64,000 nucleotides of DNA, from NCBI GenBank assembly GCA_030686995.1, contig CM060709.1:18195360-18259359 (forward strand), read 5' to 3'. This DNA is from Artemisia argyi (Eukaryota; Streptophyta; Magnoliopsida; Asterales; Asteraceae). Below are positions 33,041-44,209 of this stretch, piece after piece (the first letter of the stretch is position 1; every line of letters starts with the position of its first letter). The position numbers were made by a program, and so were the translations under genes. The notes beneath the pieces were generated by a model, which did not search any database, was not told the DNA's origin, and saw only the letters and a program-made list of their open reading frames with translations.

Positions 33041-33481
33041 TTTATTGAAAGCTATTAAACTCTCAAGACCAATGGGGTATGCATATGGGTTAGTCTTAAA
33101 CTCTTAATAGACACAGTAGAAAATGCTCTTTTAATTCTAAGGTTATTTTCATTTTAATCTTTGTTGAATTAATGTGGGTTTGTGTGAATATAGACTTTAG
33201 TTAAATTAGATGTTTTGAAGTTATATTATGAAGATGTTTGTTTACGTGATATTGATAATATGCAACAGGTTTTATACTCTTATTAGTGTTGTCTCTCTCA
33301 TTTTATTTATTTATTTATTTTGGTAACCATGGTTTCCGACCTTTTGATTTGCTTCTAGTGGGTTCGTCATATTCGTTTGGAACTATATATTTGTCTTTTG
33401 GAACTAAAATTTTGAGCATTCTAACTTTAATCATATAGCTTCAATCATCTGGTATAATGGGGATACTTGATCTATTAGTCA
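33041..33481. other. AT-rich spacer, no gene
   Basis: No coding or repeat structure recognised other than ATTT repeats near 33300. Confidence 0.4.
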
Positions 33482-34455
33482 TCCAGTATGCCATAACACT
33501 ATGTTGGAAATCACCTTTGTAGCGGAGTGATAATTCTCACAAACACGCAAATTCTTCGTGATTCTAATTGGTGTCCCTGGGTTTGTACTAATCAACCCAA
33601 AATCAATAGCTAATCATTCACTATGTTGACACAATACACCTTTTTTCAATTCATCATCCATGTCATAAAATACTAGAGATGGGCAAATACCATATTAAAG
33701 CACTAACCCTGATTATCGAAAGAGATATCTCAGATACCTCAGATTATGACCATACTAGAGATGGGCAAATACCATATTAAAAAGTTCAATCGCTTCGTCG
33801 GCCCTCCTCTGCATTACTAACCCTGAAATCATCGCGTTCCAGGAAGCTGGAATAACACTTATTAACGTGACTTCATTAGGTTCGTAATTAGATTCAAGCA
33901 TTGTTCTAAAATTTTCTAACGAGTCTTTATAATGCTGTGTATGTGTATACTCGCCTATCATAACATTCCACATGACTATTTTCTTATTACTTACATTATC
34001 AAACAAGCTTCTAGCTTTCTCCAACTTGCCACAGTCCGTGTACATATCAATAAGGCCATTAGCAACCCAAACATTTGAAATAAGTTGGTGGTTTATAACA
34101 TAAGTTACTGATTCGTTCACCTGTCGTAATACACCCCAATTGAGCACAGGAACATAAAACCGCCACCAACATACTCTCATTCACCCTAACCTCCTCTCGC
34201 TCCATCTCCTCAAAAAACCCAATCGCCTCATCAAATCATCCCATCTTCTCACACCAGCTATAACCGCATTCTCCAATCGCCCCACTTTCAACGTAAAACT
34301 CGACCAAATATCTGTTAACAAATCCATCATCCCCTAACCCCAATTTCAAAACCCACCCATGAATCACCTTCCCAACCCTAACCCCACCATGAACCATCCC
34401 ACAGCTTTTCAAAATTGGCGGGAAAGTGCAATTAAGAATCACATGTATCATATTA
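33482..34455 (-). pseudogene. PPR-DYW protein pseudogene, rearranged
   Basis: PPR proteins bind organellar RNA, and DYW-class members edit it. On the minus strand the upstream part has PPR repeats (GKVIHGWVLKLGLGDDGFV, NESMLVAVLCSCAQLG, VANGLIDMYTDCGKLEKARS, MWNVMIGEYTHTQHYKDSL, ASWNAMISGLV). It is then joined to a DYW-domain piece ([20 protein letters not shown]) at 33482-33690. Several frameshifts and stops are present and most of the middle is missing. The junction (about 33700-33752) contains scrambled duplicate pieces, described in the findings. Confidence 0.85.
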
Positions 34456-34480
34456 AACTTACGCTTTCATTTGACAATAT

Positions 34481-34843
34481 GGCAAATGTTTTAAGAAAAG
34501 TATCATACTTGGTACTATTTTTTTTTCTGGGTAGCGAACAAATATTTTTGCTTTTTTTTTTGGACAGAAATTGTGGCTACATGGCCCGTATAGCCCAGAA
34601 GGCATAGCGAGCCCACACAACCAGGTTGGGTTCAGCCCAAAAGGTATTTTATAACATTTTTACCCTTAGAGAAGAAAAAAAAATCCTATTAGCTGCCAGG
34701 GGCAAAATTGTCACTAAATTTCGCAAAATACCTAAAAAAGGTCGAATTTGAAAGGAATGTACCCGCATAAGCAAAAAAAAAAATTGTTCGCTACCCAAAA
34801 AAACAAATAGTTTCAAGTATGGTACTTTTTAAAAACATTTCCC
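34481..34843. mobile_element. Mutator-type MITE, 363 bp
   Basis: Terminal inverted repeats of about 60 bp: left begins GGCAAATGTTTTAAG, right (reversed) begins GGGAAATGTTTTTAA, and both share TGGGTAGCGAACAA at the inner end. They are flanked by identical TTGACAATAT (34471-34480 and 34844-34853), a 9-10 bp target duplication. No coding capacity. It inserted into the flank of duplicon copy 3. Confidence 0.88.
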
Positions 34844-34853
34844 TTGACAATAT

Positions 34854-35068
34854 CATGGTATTCCATGCCCTTCAGCTATTATAAACAATATCTTAGTAGT
34901 AAATAAAAATCAGCCAGCATTATAATTTAAACATGAATAATAAGTTTAACAAAATGAACAACCAAGTTCGACATGTTTTGGCTGGCCAACAAAATAAGAA
35001 ATGTTTTGACTTGTGAGTCACTCGTCCACTCTACTCATTTTGCCACTAAGATTTGACCAAAACCAAGA
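34854..35068. other. Flank of duplicon copy 3
   Basis: Positions 34853-34895 match the copy 2 flank at 24944-24995. No gene. Confidence 0.5.
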
Positions 35069-35672
35069 CTACAAACCAAGGAAAACAAACTCCTCAACAG
35101 CCGGAATTTCATCAATCTTCTTCAAAGCCTTTTTTGCTCGGTCTCTCATCAACTCCAATCACCATAACCGCTTGTTTTGTTTGTGCGATCCTACTGAAAC
35201 TCATAGAGCTAATATTCACAATGTCATTATCCAATATTCTTGAAACACTTCTAAAGATTTTAGGTTGATCAGCTTCTCTACAAAGTGTGATATCTCCTTC
35301 CAAACTCACATTCACATCCAAAGCACCTACTTTCGTCAAATGCAGGACCCCATCCTTGACCCTCCCTTCTACTTTAATTTCACCAGACTCAGATACTGCA
35401 ACTGCAAGACGTGACTCGACATTCGCAATTTGGACTTTTATGATTTCGAGAGGCTTCTCAGATGCCCTGTCTAAAAGAACCGGTTCTTTGTTTATATGGA
35501 TACCTCTGGCGACCATAGCATCGAATAATCGGGTATCTAGATCATCCGTTGCTCTTAAGGATGTGTATGTTATCTTTACAGATCCTACACCACTTCCATC
35601 TGCTACTAATTGTGCGGCTAACCTACGGAGTTTTTTAGCAAGTGTGACATACGGTTTCAGTTCTAGAAGTAC
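35069..35672 (-). pseudogene. D-3-phosphoglycerate dehydrogenase last-exon fragment, copy 3
   Basis: Same exon with the same splice acceptor (35672) and the same internal loss of about two dozen residues. This copy keeps more PGDH-like N-terminal residues (LLELKPYVTLAKKLRRLAAQLVADG). A 1-base insertion in a T run near 35130 shifts the frame in the last helix of ACT (VDERPSKKGFEED then stop). The original stop position is about 35069. It is therefore more damaged than copies 1 and 2 at its C-terminus. Confidence 0.85.
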
Positions 35673-36479
35673 CTGCAGCAAAGGTCAGTGTATCAAAATG
35701 AATAATGTCAGTCGAAAGTTTGGAAAGAGAGAATTTCTCAGCAGATGGTTTATTCTTTTGGGAAAAGAAAGGATGCGGAAGGAGTTGAACACTTAGATCT
35801 GACAAAGTTTTAAAGGACTAAACTAGATATCGTCCTCATGGATGGGTGAAATTTGACAAGTTCTGTAATTTCCCATTTCAAAATAAACTACATAAATGTT
35901 GATAGAAATGATATGTGGGACACTTAAGTCACGAGACAAAAGATGCATTGTTTTTCCTAATTATTTTTAGCTGATTTTATTTTAAGCATTAGGGGCCAAC
36001 ACTGGACCATTTGATGGCGGTACACAACAGTTTCAACCAATTTACTTAAAAATTGGTCAGTTGAGTTAGGTTTTATATCAGATGGGATGGGTCAAATGTT
36101 TAGGTAAAAGGTAAACAGGTCGAACATGCCTAAACTATCCAAAAGTTTGTTTATGATATACAGACTGTCTCAAATCATTTATAATTTTTTAAACATTATT
36201 CTTGTAAAATCATTGATTTGTACTCCTAAATAGGGCACTAGTTTCTAATAATGCATTCGGAAAAATGGACAAAAAATGGTCCGTTTCAACCAGTTACTTA
36301 GACCGATCAAAACTACATATATCAACACCATTAGGAAAAATAATTATTGTAGTGCACAAGCTGCCTATTTTTCTAATGATATCATTTTTGTAATCATAAC
36401 TAAGGCATAACATTTTGTACAAAATGAAAATACAAAGAGACAAAAGTGTTTGGAAAAAAGATTCATACAACCTCTTAAA
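35673..36479. other. Spacer between F-box and PGDH exon, copy 3
   Basis: Homologous to 1144-1768, with two extra insertions: about 45 bp near 35908-35950, and about 120 bp near 36227-36345 relative to copies 1 and 2. No gene. Confidence 0.55.
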
Positions 36480-36547
36480 TCAAATAATTTATAGCAGATT
36501 AAAAATTAAGCTTCAAGTAGTATTACCTCAGAAGTAAACGTTGGACG
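36480..36547 (-). pseudogene. F-box copy 3, detached C-terminal end
   Basis: This 68-bp piece matches the last about 22 codons of F-box copies 1 and 2 (RPTFTSEVILLEA, then a TAA where the others have Glu). It is separated from the rest of the gene at 50958 by two LTR retrotransposons. Its edge GGACG is the target duplication of the first one. Confidence 0.88.
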
Positions 36548-39500
36548 TGTTAAATATATGGATAAATATTAATATGTAAATGTCTAGTATCGAACTCGAG
36601 ACCTCGGGATTGCACACTTTACAAACAAGAATAATGAATAATAAATATATATATGTTAAATGTATCGTATATATATATTTATAAACACTTAATGGACTAA
36701 ATGGTCGTTAGTTATTAACCGTATGGACTAACTATCATTAGTAACGAAAGATAAGGACTAGTATGTAATTTGGGAGTCAAGAAGGATCTAGAACACCCCT
36801 TGGGTGCCTAGGCCGGTCGATCATAGGGAGGGGAAGCCCAACCCAAGCTTGTCTTGTGCTCCAAGTTTACTCTAGTATATATACAAGGCCAAGGATTAGG
36901 GTTTCACATCTTTTGTGCACACACACTAAACCCTAAATCTTTTCTTTGTCTTGTTTCTTTCTTGGCCGATCGTCCAAACCCCTCCAAAGGGTTCTTGGAT
37001 CGATTTTTTCAAAGCAAATATTAAGTGTTTTGTTTACTTGCATCAAACCTTTATTCGTTGGTAGTTTGTGTGTACAAGAACGAGGTAATTACTTACTTTA
37101 GTAATTATCAAGAGATCGATAAACAAAACGGTAAGGGGTTTATCATTGATCTATTTGTACAAGAATCAAGGTTAATTTGAAGTGCATCGGGTACGTTTAC
37201 TATTTATGTTTTAGTTAATATTTATGTGTTATACTTGATCCTAGCTTCCGCAATATGTGTTATTTGATTGTCAAACTCTAACAGTGGCATCACGAGCCAT
37301 GTATAACATGTAATTGATTACTAAAACGTAATAAAAATCGGATCTTTAATTGTTTTAGATACATGTTTTTTGATCTAGGGTTTTTCCTATTTTTTTTAAT
37401 TAAATTCGAAACCCTAACCCTAATTTGGGGGGGGGGAGTCGATTTTTCCATGAAACCCTAATTAGGGTTTTGTGGTTTTCTTGGATTATGTGTAATCACT
37501 AGAAACCCTAGGTCATTAACCAGTTAATTGAACGTATCTTGTGACCTATGTGCTAATTGTTAGGTTGTAATCCGTGACTTACATGCATGTTAGTCATGGA
37601 TCTTGTTTTTATTTGCTTTTATCACATGTTTTAGATAGATCTTAAATTGGGGAAGACTCCAATGCATATTAAAATTGATTTATATATGCTATGTGGTGTG
37701 TTTATTAGCTTTGGCCTACGCAATTGATTCGTCAATGTATGTGACTCTCTTCCATCAAGAGGAGAAGGCCTTAGTTGATTACATGCATTATTATACCTAG
37801 AATTGATTTTATTAGGATCTTTTCTAATACGGATTGCATGTGGCTAATTGTTTCACTTATTTATTATTGGTTGTTTTGATTTTCTTTGATACTTGTTTTA
37901 TTGTTTTAGTTTGACTTGTTGTAAGCAATAAAAGGGTTGTTTTTATAAAGAAAATAATACGGACTAATAATGGTGAAACCCTAATGTGATAAAGTAAGAA
38001 TCTTGCAAGGTCTTAAGTGCCGATAGTGGTCCGATTCGCACGGTAATCAGCTCCCAGGTGAGACTAGCAAAATTCATACTTTATTACATAATTTTGAGAT
38101 TGAATCCATAAACTTTTGCTTGATTGATGTTTTGTACAAATATGCTTTTAAAATTAAGTCCTTTAAGATGATATTCATAACTGTGATTTGAAGGTTTAGA
38201 AAAGAGCCTTAGAGTCTGCCTTGGTTATCACAATCTTGAATATATCTTAAACGAATTACTTTTAAAATCATAATTGTAGAAAGTCATCTTAGGGTTTTGG
38301 CATAAACCTCAAGTAAAACTTTGTGTATTAATTTCACGAATTGGATATTAAAAGTTTTTATGAAAACTTATGTTATAAAGATGAGTGCATGCATCTTTGT
38401 ACATATTTTGATTGACATATCAAAAATAATACCCTTAATAATTTAAGTTACATGCCATTTAACTATAAGAAACACTTGAAGTTATTATTTAGTAAACGTG
38501 AGACGCAGGCTAAATTTTAATGACAAGGTAAATTTCCGAGTGTGCATGAGACCACACATGGAGAATTTGCAGTTTCTAAGTTAGACGACTTAATTAAGTT
38601 GATGCGTGAGACCTAGAGCTTAAGGCATGAGATGGGATGAAACATGCTTACATGACAAATTGATGAATCAATTTGATGTAAATCCCATAATGATCTAGGA
38701 ATTGGAAAAGTGTTTGCCAATTATTGTTCGACAGATTACCATCTTTTATACTTTCACCACTAGCAGATCAACTGATGTGGTGGAATCTATGTAAAGTTGG
38801 ATCCTAGATTTTCAAGAAAATATGTTGGTTATATGAATATATCCTTGGGTATTATATTTTCTTGGAAATATTAATTATCGAAAATACTAAAATTGAATTT
38901 TGTAAATTCTTTAAATGTATTAATGCAACGTTAAAACCGTAAACGTAAGATATTCTTTTAATTGATCTACACCCGTTTGGGTTTTTGGTTAGAGTCAATG
39001 TTACTAAAAGAATAAATCTTGTCTTCTTTTTATTAGGAGAAGTGTGAGATTTAATCCTAATCTTTCTCATGAATGAGAAAGGTATAATAGGATGATTAGA
39101 ATTGTCTAAATTCTAAATACATAACTCATAGCAAAATTTAATAGTAAGATTATTTGCACTTTATGAGTTATTAAATTAGAAGTTAGACTGATTACTGCAC
39201 AATGGTAAAAGACGAATTAGATTATTTTATCTAGTTGTTTTGATTTGACCATTTATAGATACTACATTCAATTGTTGGAATGGTAGATCTATAAGAAATT
39301 GCATGCCCAAGCTTTTTCAAGTTAACAATTTGGAATGTGATGAATCACATTTATGTAGTAGATTACATCCTTTTATAACCTATATAATTGTTTGAATGGG
39401 TTTTCTTAAAAGATGAAGGAAAGTTAACAAGCACACTATTTACTTTTACTGATAATGACACATTTGCAATGTCGTCAAATTCAGTGAGAGTATTGTGTTC

Positions 39501-42500
39501 TTATTACTGAATAAGGGATTATTGTAATGTTCTCTAATTCAGTGGGAGTTACAAGACTTTTTGTCTTGATTGTAACTCAGATTATCTTTTGAATATCTCA
39601 AGATAATTACTTTCCAAATAATAGAGACTAATATTTTCAAGGATAGACATGAGCGTTTCCTTGATTGATTGAGCAACTCTATATCTACTAGTTATGCTAA
39701 TGACACAAATCATATTGTTCACATTGACAAGCGCGTGCGTGTTGTTTATATGTAGCATGGTGTTGTTCCATGCACAAGTGGGAGAAATCTTAATTGTGTG
39801 CAAAGTACAACACATTAGAATATGATTTAAAGGATTCTCTTAACTGCAAAGTAAGAGATTGTAGTCCTAATATGATAGATACACATCTAATCTAAGAAAC
39901 ACTTGGTGTTAAAATTTAGTAAACGTGAGACGCAGACTAAATATTAACAACAAGGTGAATTTCCATGTATGCGTGAGACCAACATGGATAATTTACAGTT
40001 TCTAAATTAGACATCTATTAGAACATGTGTCAATAACTATACTACTTCAACTTAAATATTTATGTATTATTGGAATGACATAAATGCATGAAGTAATATA
40101 ATATTACTTCAATAATTATGTATTCTTAGAATGACATAAATAAATAAAGTAGTGTGTTAACTTGAAAATATTATTGAAACTAAAATGATGGTGTTCATGA
40201 TTACTTTAATAATACATGTTTATACTTTATTGTATAGTTATAAACATGAAGTCTTCTAAGTATTACAAGACTTATAATAAAGTAAGACGTTAACTTGTTA
40301 TGGTCTTTTAATTAAGACATATACAAGAAGTCATTGAGTTGATCAATGATTAATTACGAATAGTGGGATTATAACACGTTTATGTTTTAATGCGACATAA
40401 ACATGAAGTGACTTGATTAATAAGTACTTGGGTTATAAAGCATGCAATTGGCTTGAAAATACTATTATACCATTAAGTTGATTTAGTTGGTAAATAGACA
40501 AACTAAAAGATATATGGTTACCTTACATATTGTTTGATTGTCTTACAATATTACTTCTAATGAAATACTACAAGTATGTTGTGTGTTCAATTAGAAAGAA
40601 TCAAACTCTATTGGTATTGTTTGATTAAAGATAACTATGACTTCTTTTCTTTCAAAAGTTATCAAGGTTAGAAATTGAGTATGGCTTGAATATACTCAAT
40701 TAGACTCCCAGAAGATTAATAAGACGTTGTTGTGATGAATCACATTAAGTCTTAAATTGAAGTTCTGAATTTGTTAAAGTTACTTATAAGAAGGTTGTTA
40801 ACAAAAGAATATCAGGAACTATCAATGTGTATTTGTAATGTCCTAAAAGAGAAAATTAGATTGTTGCTCTAATTGCTAAGTACTTATATTCTATATAATG
40901 CTAAAGGCAAGTGGGAGTATTTTATCTTGAAAAGATAGAATTACAAGATACATAATCTTCTAAAACCACACTAGTTAAAATCATGATGAGGCTTAACATG
41001 TAAATGATAAACCTCAAGCTGATGGAATTATCATTCATAGATCCACTTGGATATCTCAGATATTTAATTAATATGCTGATGATTATATGATGTAGTATTA
41101 CCATAATAATGAATTGGGTAAATTACTCATACTATGAGTGTAATAGATGCTGTTCATAAAGATATTTAAAATTTTGAAAATTTGGTTTATCTTAATTCTT
41201 AATAGTTAGAGAATGATGATGAGTTTATTCAAAGATAATGAAACCCTAGTGGTTTAAATCTTTGTGAAATAATCATATGGACAAAATTGTATACATACCT
41301 TAATGTATGTCTTATTACAAGATTATTAATCATATTTAAGCATTAACTATGATTGAATACTCTTTCCTAAGCACATTAAAGATACAAAGATGGTTAATTG
41401 TCATATTTATATGAATATGAAATTTGACAATGAATATCAAAAACTCTTTCTTGAATAATTACTTGAGCGAGGACGATAAGTAATCAAAAGGAGTTTATGA
41501 ATTCAGGAAAATCTTTGAATGTATACAAAGTGCAATAATCCATGAATGGATAAATGCATGCATTTAGGAGATTATTCTTATGTTAAATTATAAAATCTAT
41601 GTTTGGGTTTATAATTAAAATAAGGTAATTTCTAGTATTCCTGAAAGCTAGTGGGAGTATTATGTTTGATTTGCTAAATCATATATGTTGTATAACATAT
41701 AAGAAGTTACATTCCATATAAGTAAAATGTTAAGACTTAGTTTGGAATGAAACTATATAAGAAAGATTTAGAAAATAAAGCATACAACCTTGGAATTAAA
41801 GTTTATTATTTAATAAACATGTGCGGTAAATAAATTCTAATAGAATATGATATATCATTTAGTAAATGGATATACGTATTTGGAAAGATAGAACATGAAT
41901 ATAAATCTAAGTATGATTGAAGGATTTACACAGGATAGATCAAAGTTAGTTGAATAAGTATGATTGTCATTACTTGAGGCATAATTTGTCTTCAAGTTAT
42001 TACTTGAGACAAGATTCATTAACTAGAATTATCATGCATTGATCTATTTTGGTATTTGGATAAAGGACATTAAGCAATTATTATTTATAATGAATTAAAG
42101 TACTTAGTACGTTTGTTTTCATTAATAATATATTGTGTCCTATATTTGCATGTTTAAAATCCGAGAATAACTTATGTTATTCTAAATTGTCCATTGTCGA
42201 TTAATGATATGGGAATATCATTAAACTAAGACAAATCTGAGTATTGGTTAAGAATATACTTGAAAGTATATTGATGCGTTGACATACCAATTTCACATGA
42301 TATTTGATGAATTGAATATTGGACTTATCCCAATAATATGATGTAATATTTAAATGTTAGAATCATATTTAAAGTTATCCTCAGACTTGAGATACTAGAT
42401 AAGTGTCATGGATGTAGTGCATTTTTGTGAAGCAATCTACCGCTCACCGTAACAGGGAGTCATAAGGGTTGTTTTCAGAAGTGTTGCAAAGTTCATGGGT

Positions 42501-42849
42501 TATTCTTGTAGTCAAGAGAGAATTTGTTTAATGATATGTCCAAACCCCTCCAAAGGGTTCTTGGATCGATTTTTTCAAAGCAAATATTAAGTGTTTTGTT
42601 TACTTGCATAAAACCTTTATTCGTTGGTAGTTTGTGTGTACAAGAACGAGGTAATTACTTACTTTAGTAATTATCAAAAGATCGATAAACAAAACGGTAA
42701 GGGGTTTATCATTGATCTATTTGTACAAGAATCAAGGTTAATTTGAAGTGCATCGGGTACGTTTACTATTTATGTTTTAGTTAATATTTATGTGTTATAC
42801 TTGATCCTAGCTTCCGCAATATGTGTTATTTGATTGTCAAACTCTAACA
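36548..42849 (+). mobile_element. Largely non-coding LTR retrotransposon (LARD-like), target duplication GGACG
   Basis: The left LTR is 36548-37283 (736 bp, TGTTAAAT to CTCTAACA). It is followed directly by a tRNA-Met-like PBS (TGGCATCACGAGCC from 37285). The right LTR is truncated (42538-42849, 312 bp, matching 36972-37283 with two substitutions). GGACG flanks both ends (36543-36547 and 42850-42854). The 5.25 kb interior has no protein-coding frame longer than about 75 codons. It contains a duplicated block (38467-38588 and 39893-40010) and several GTGGGAG polypurine-like motifs. The LTR has a TATATATA box near 36873. Confidence 0.88.
42538..42849 (+). repeat. Truncated right LTR of the non-coding element
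   Basis: 312 bp corresponding to the last 312 bp of the left LTR. The first 424 bp of the LTR and the polypurine tract are missing. Only two differences from the left copy are visible, so the element is young. Confidence 0.9.
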
Positions 42850-43253
42850 GGACGAGTATGTTGACATAAATAATGTCTTAAAACATTGTTAGCATATTAA
42901 CAATGTCTCTATGTTTTGATAATTACAAAGCATAAACTCATTAATCTAAAACTTATGACGTAAACAAGTTTTTAGTGCTTAATATTTGTCTTTGCTTCCA
43001 TATCACTTAAGGTATGAATAAACAAAGGGTTTATTACATTTCATGATCAAAGGAAATTTCTCTAATCACTAGAATCTTTATAAAATGCATTAAACATCTT
43101 ATATCTTTTACAAAATTACTTTTGGAATTAAAAGAATATGTTTAATTCATTATAAATATATGATTTCAAATTTCCAACAAAAAATGGCAAATTTTATCCA
43201 GAAAAATATTCCCAACTAAAAGACAATAAAAACCAACGTTCTGAAGGGGCGGC

Positions 43254-43334
43254 CCCCTTAATCATTAAGGGGACCGGCCATTAATTAAGGGGACCGGCCA
43301 CGCTCCAGAACAGTATTTTTCTCCCCTATAAATA
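43254..43334 (+). promoter_or_regulatory. SIRE LTR promoter: palindrome and TATA box
   Basis: CCCCTTAATCATTAAGGGG at 43254-43272 is a palindrome with 9-bp arms around one base. It is followed by two direct copies of AAGGGGACCGGCCA, then TATAAATA at 43327-43334, where a LTR promoter is expected. The right LTR has the same layout plus a 22-bp tandem duplication near 50033-50056. Confidence 0.7.
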
Positions 43335-44143
43335 CTGGTTCATCCCTCAGAATTTTCTCACCTTTTGCACTTCTAAACTTTCTGATCTAGATCCATATTT
43401 CTATTTTCTTATCCTTTGATCATAAGTGTATAATTCTTTATTTCAAAGTGATCCAAACTTCATCCTCTCAAGTGCAAGAGAAGAATACTTCTATCCCCCA
43501 AGACAAGAAGTATTACAACTTGTTGTGATCTCCACATCCAAGTTGTTGGTGCATCATCAAAGATCATTTACATTATTCTTTGTGAAGATTGTTGTGAATA
43601 TTTTATTGTAGATAGTTGTGCTAGATATATAGATTGTGTGATTAGTTAGTAGCTTGGTGTGAAGAAGAAAAGTTAGGAACTAGATTGGTGTGAAGAAGAT
43701 AGGTGTGGAGTAGTTAGTTGTGAAGTAGATTGATTTGAAGAAATTGTGTAGAAGTTTGTGACTTAGGTGTGAAGAAGTTGTGGTGTGAAAATTGGTGTGT
43801 AAATTGGTGTGTACGGTTTTCTCCGCCATAAGGGAGCTTGTTGATATAGTGAAGAAAACTCTCGAGTTAGGTGCTCGGGGAGTGGAGTAGGGCAAGGAAG
43901 GTGTCCTTGTAGCCGAACCACTATAAATCTCTTGTCTCGCGGTTCGATCTTTCCATCTCTTACTTATTTCATTACTTATCATTGTTATATATTGTGTATT
44001 AAAAGTTGTTTATATTGTACAAGACTTGAGATCACATATTATCGAATCTAAGTTTTTTAAAAGCTAAGAAAACACTAAAACTATCTTTTATAACGAATTA
44101 AAAAGACGTAAAACTATTCAACCCCCTTCTAGTTTTCCACAAT

Positions 44144-44157
44144 TGGTATCAAGAGCC
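44144..44157 (+). other. Primer-binding site of the SIRE-like element
   Basis: TGGTATCAAGAGCC lies two bases after the left LTR. It is a tRNA-Met-type primer site with one extra A compared with the Copia and Gypsy elements in this window. Confidence 0.85.
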
Positions 44158-44209
44158 ACGTCTAGCAAGATTTTTAAAATATATTGTATTTTAAAACTTG
44201 TAACGATCT

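Noticed and set aside
37405..37445. Telomere-like CCCTAA motifs in the non-coding LTR element
   Set aside because: Only a few copies in a leader region, not a telomeric array.
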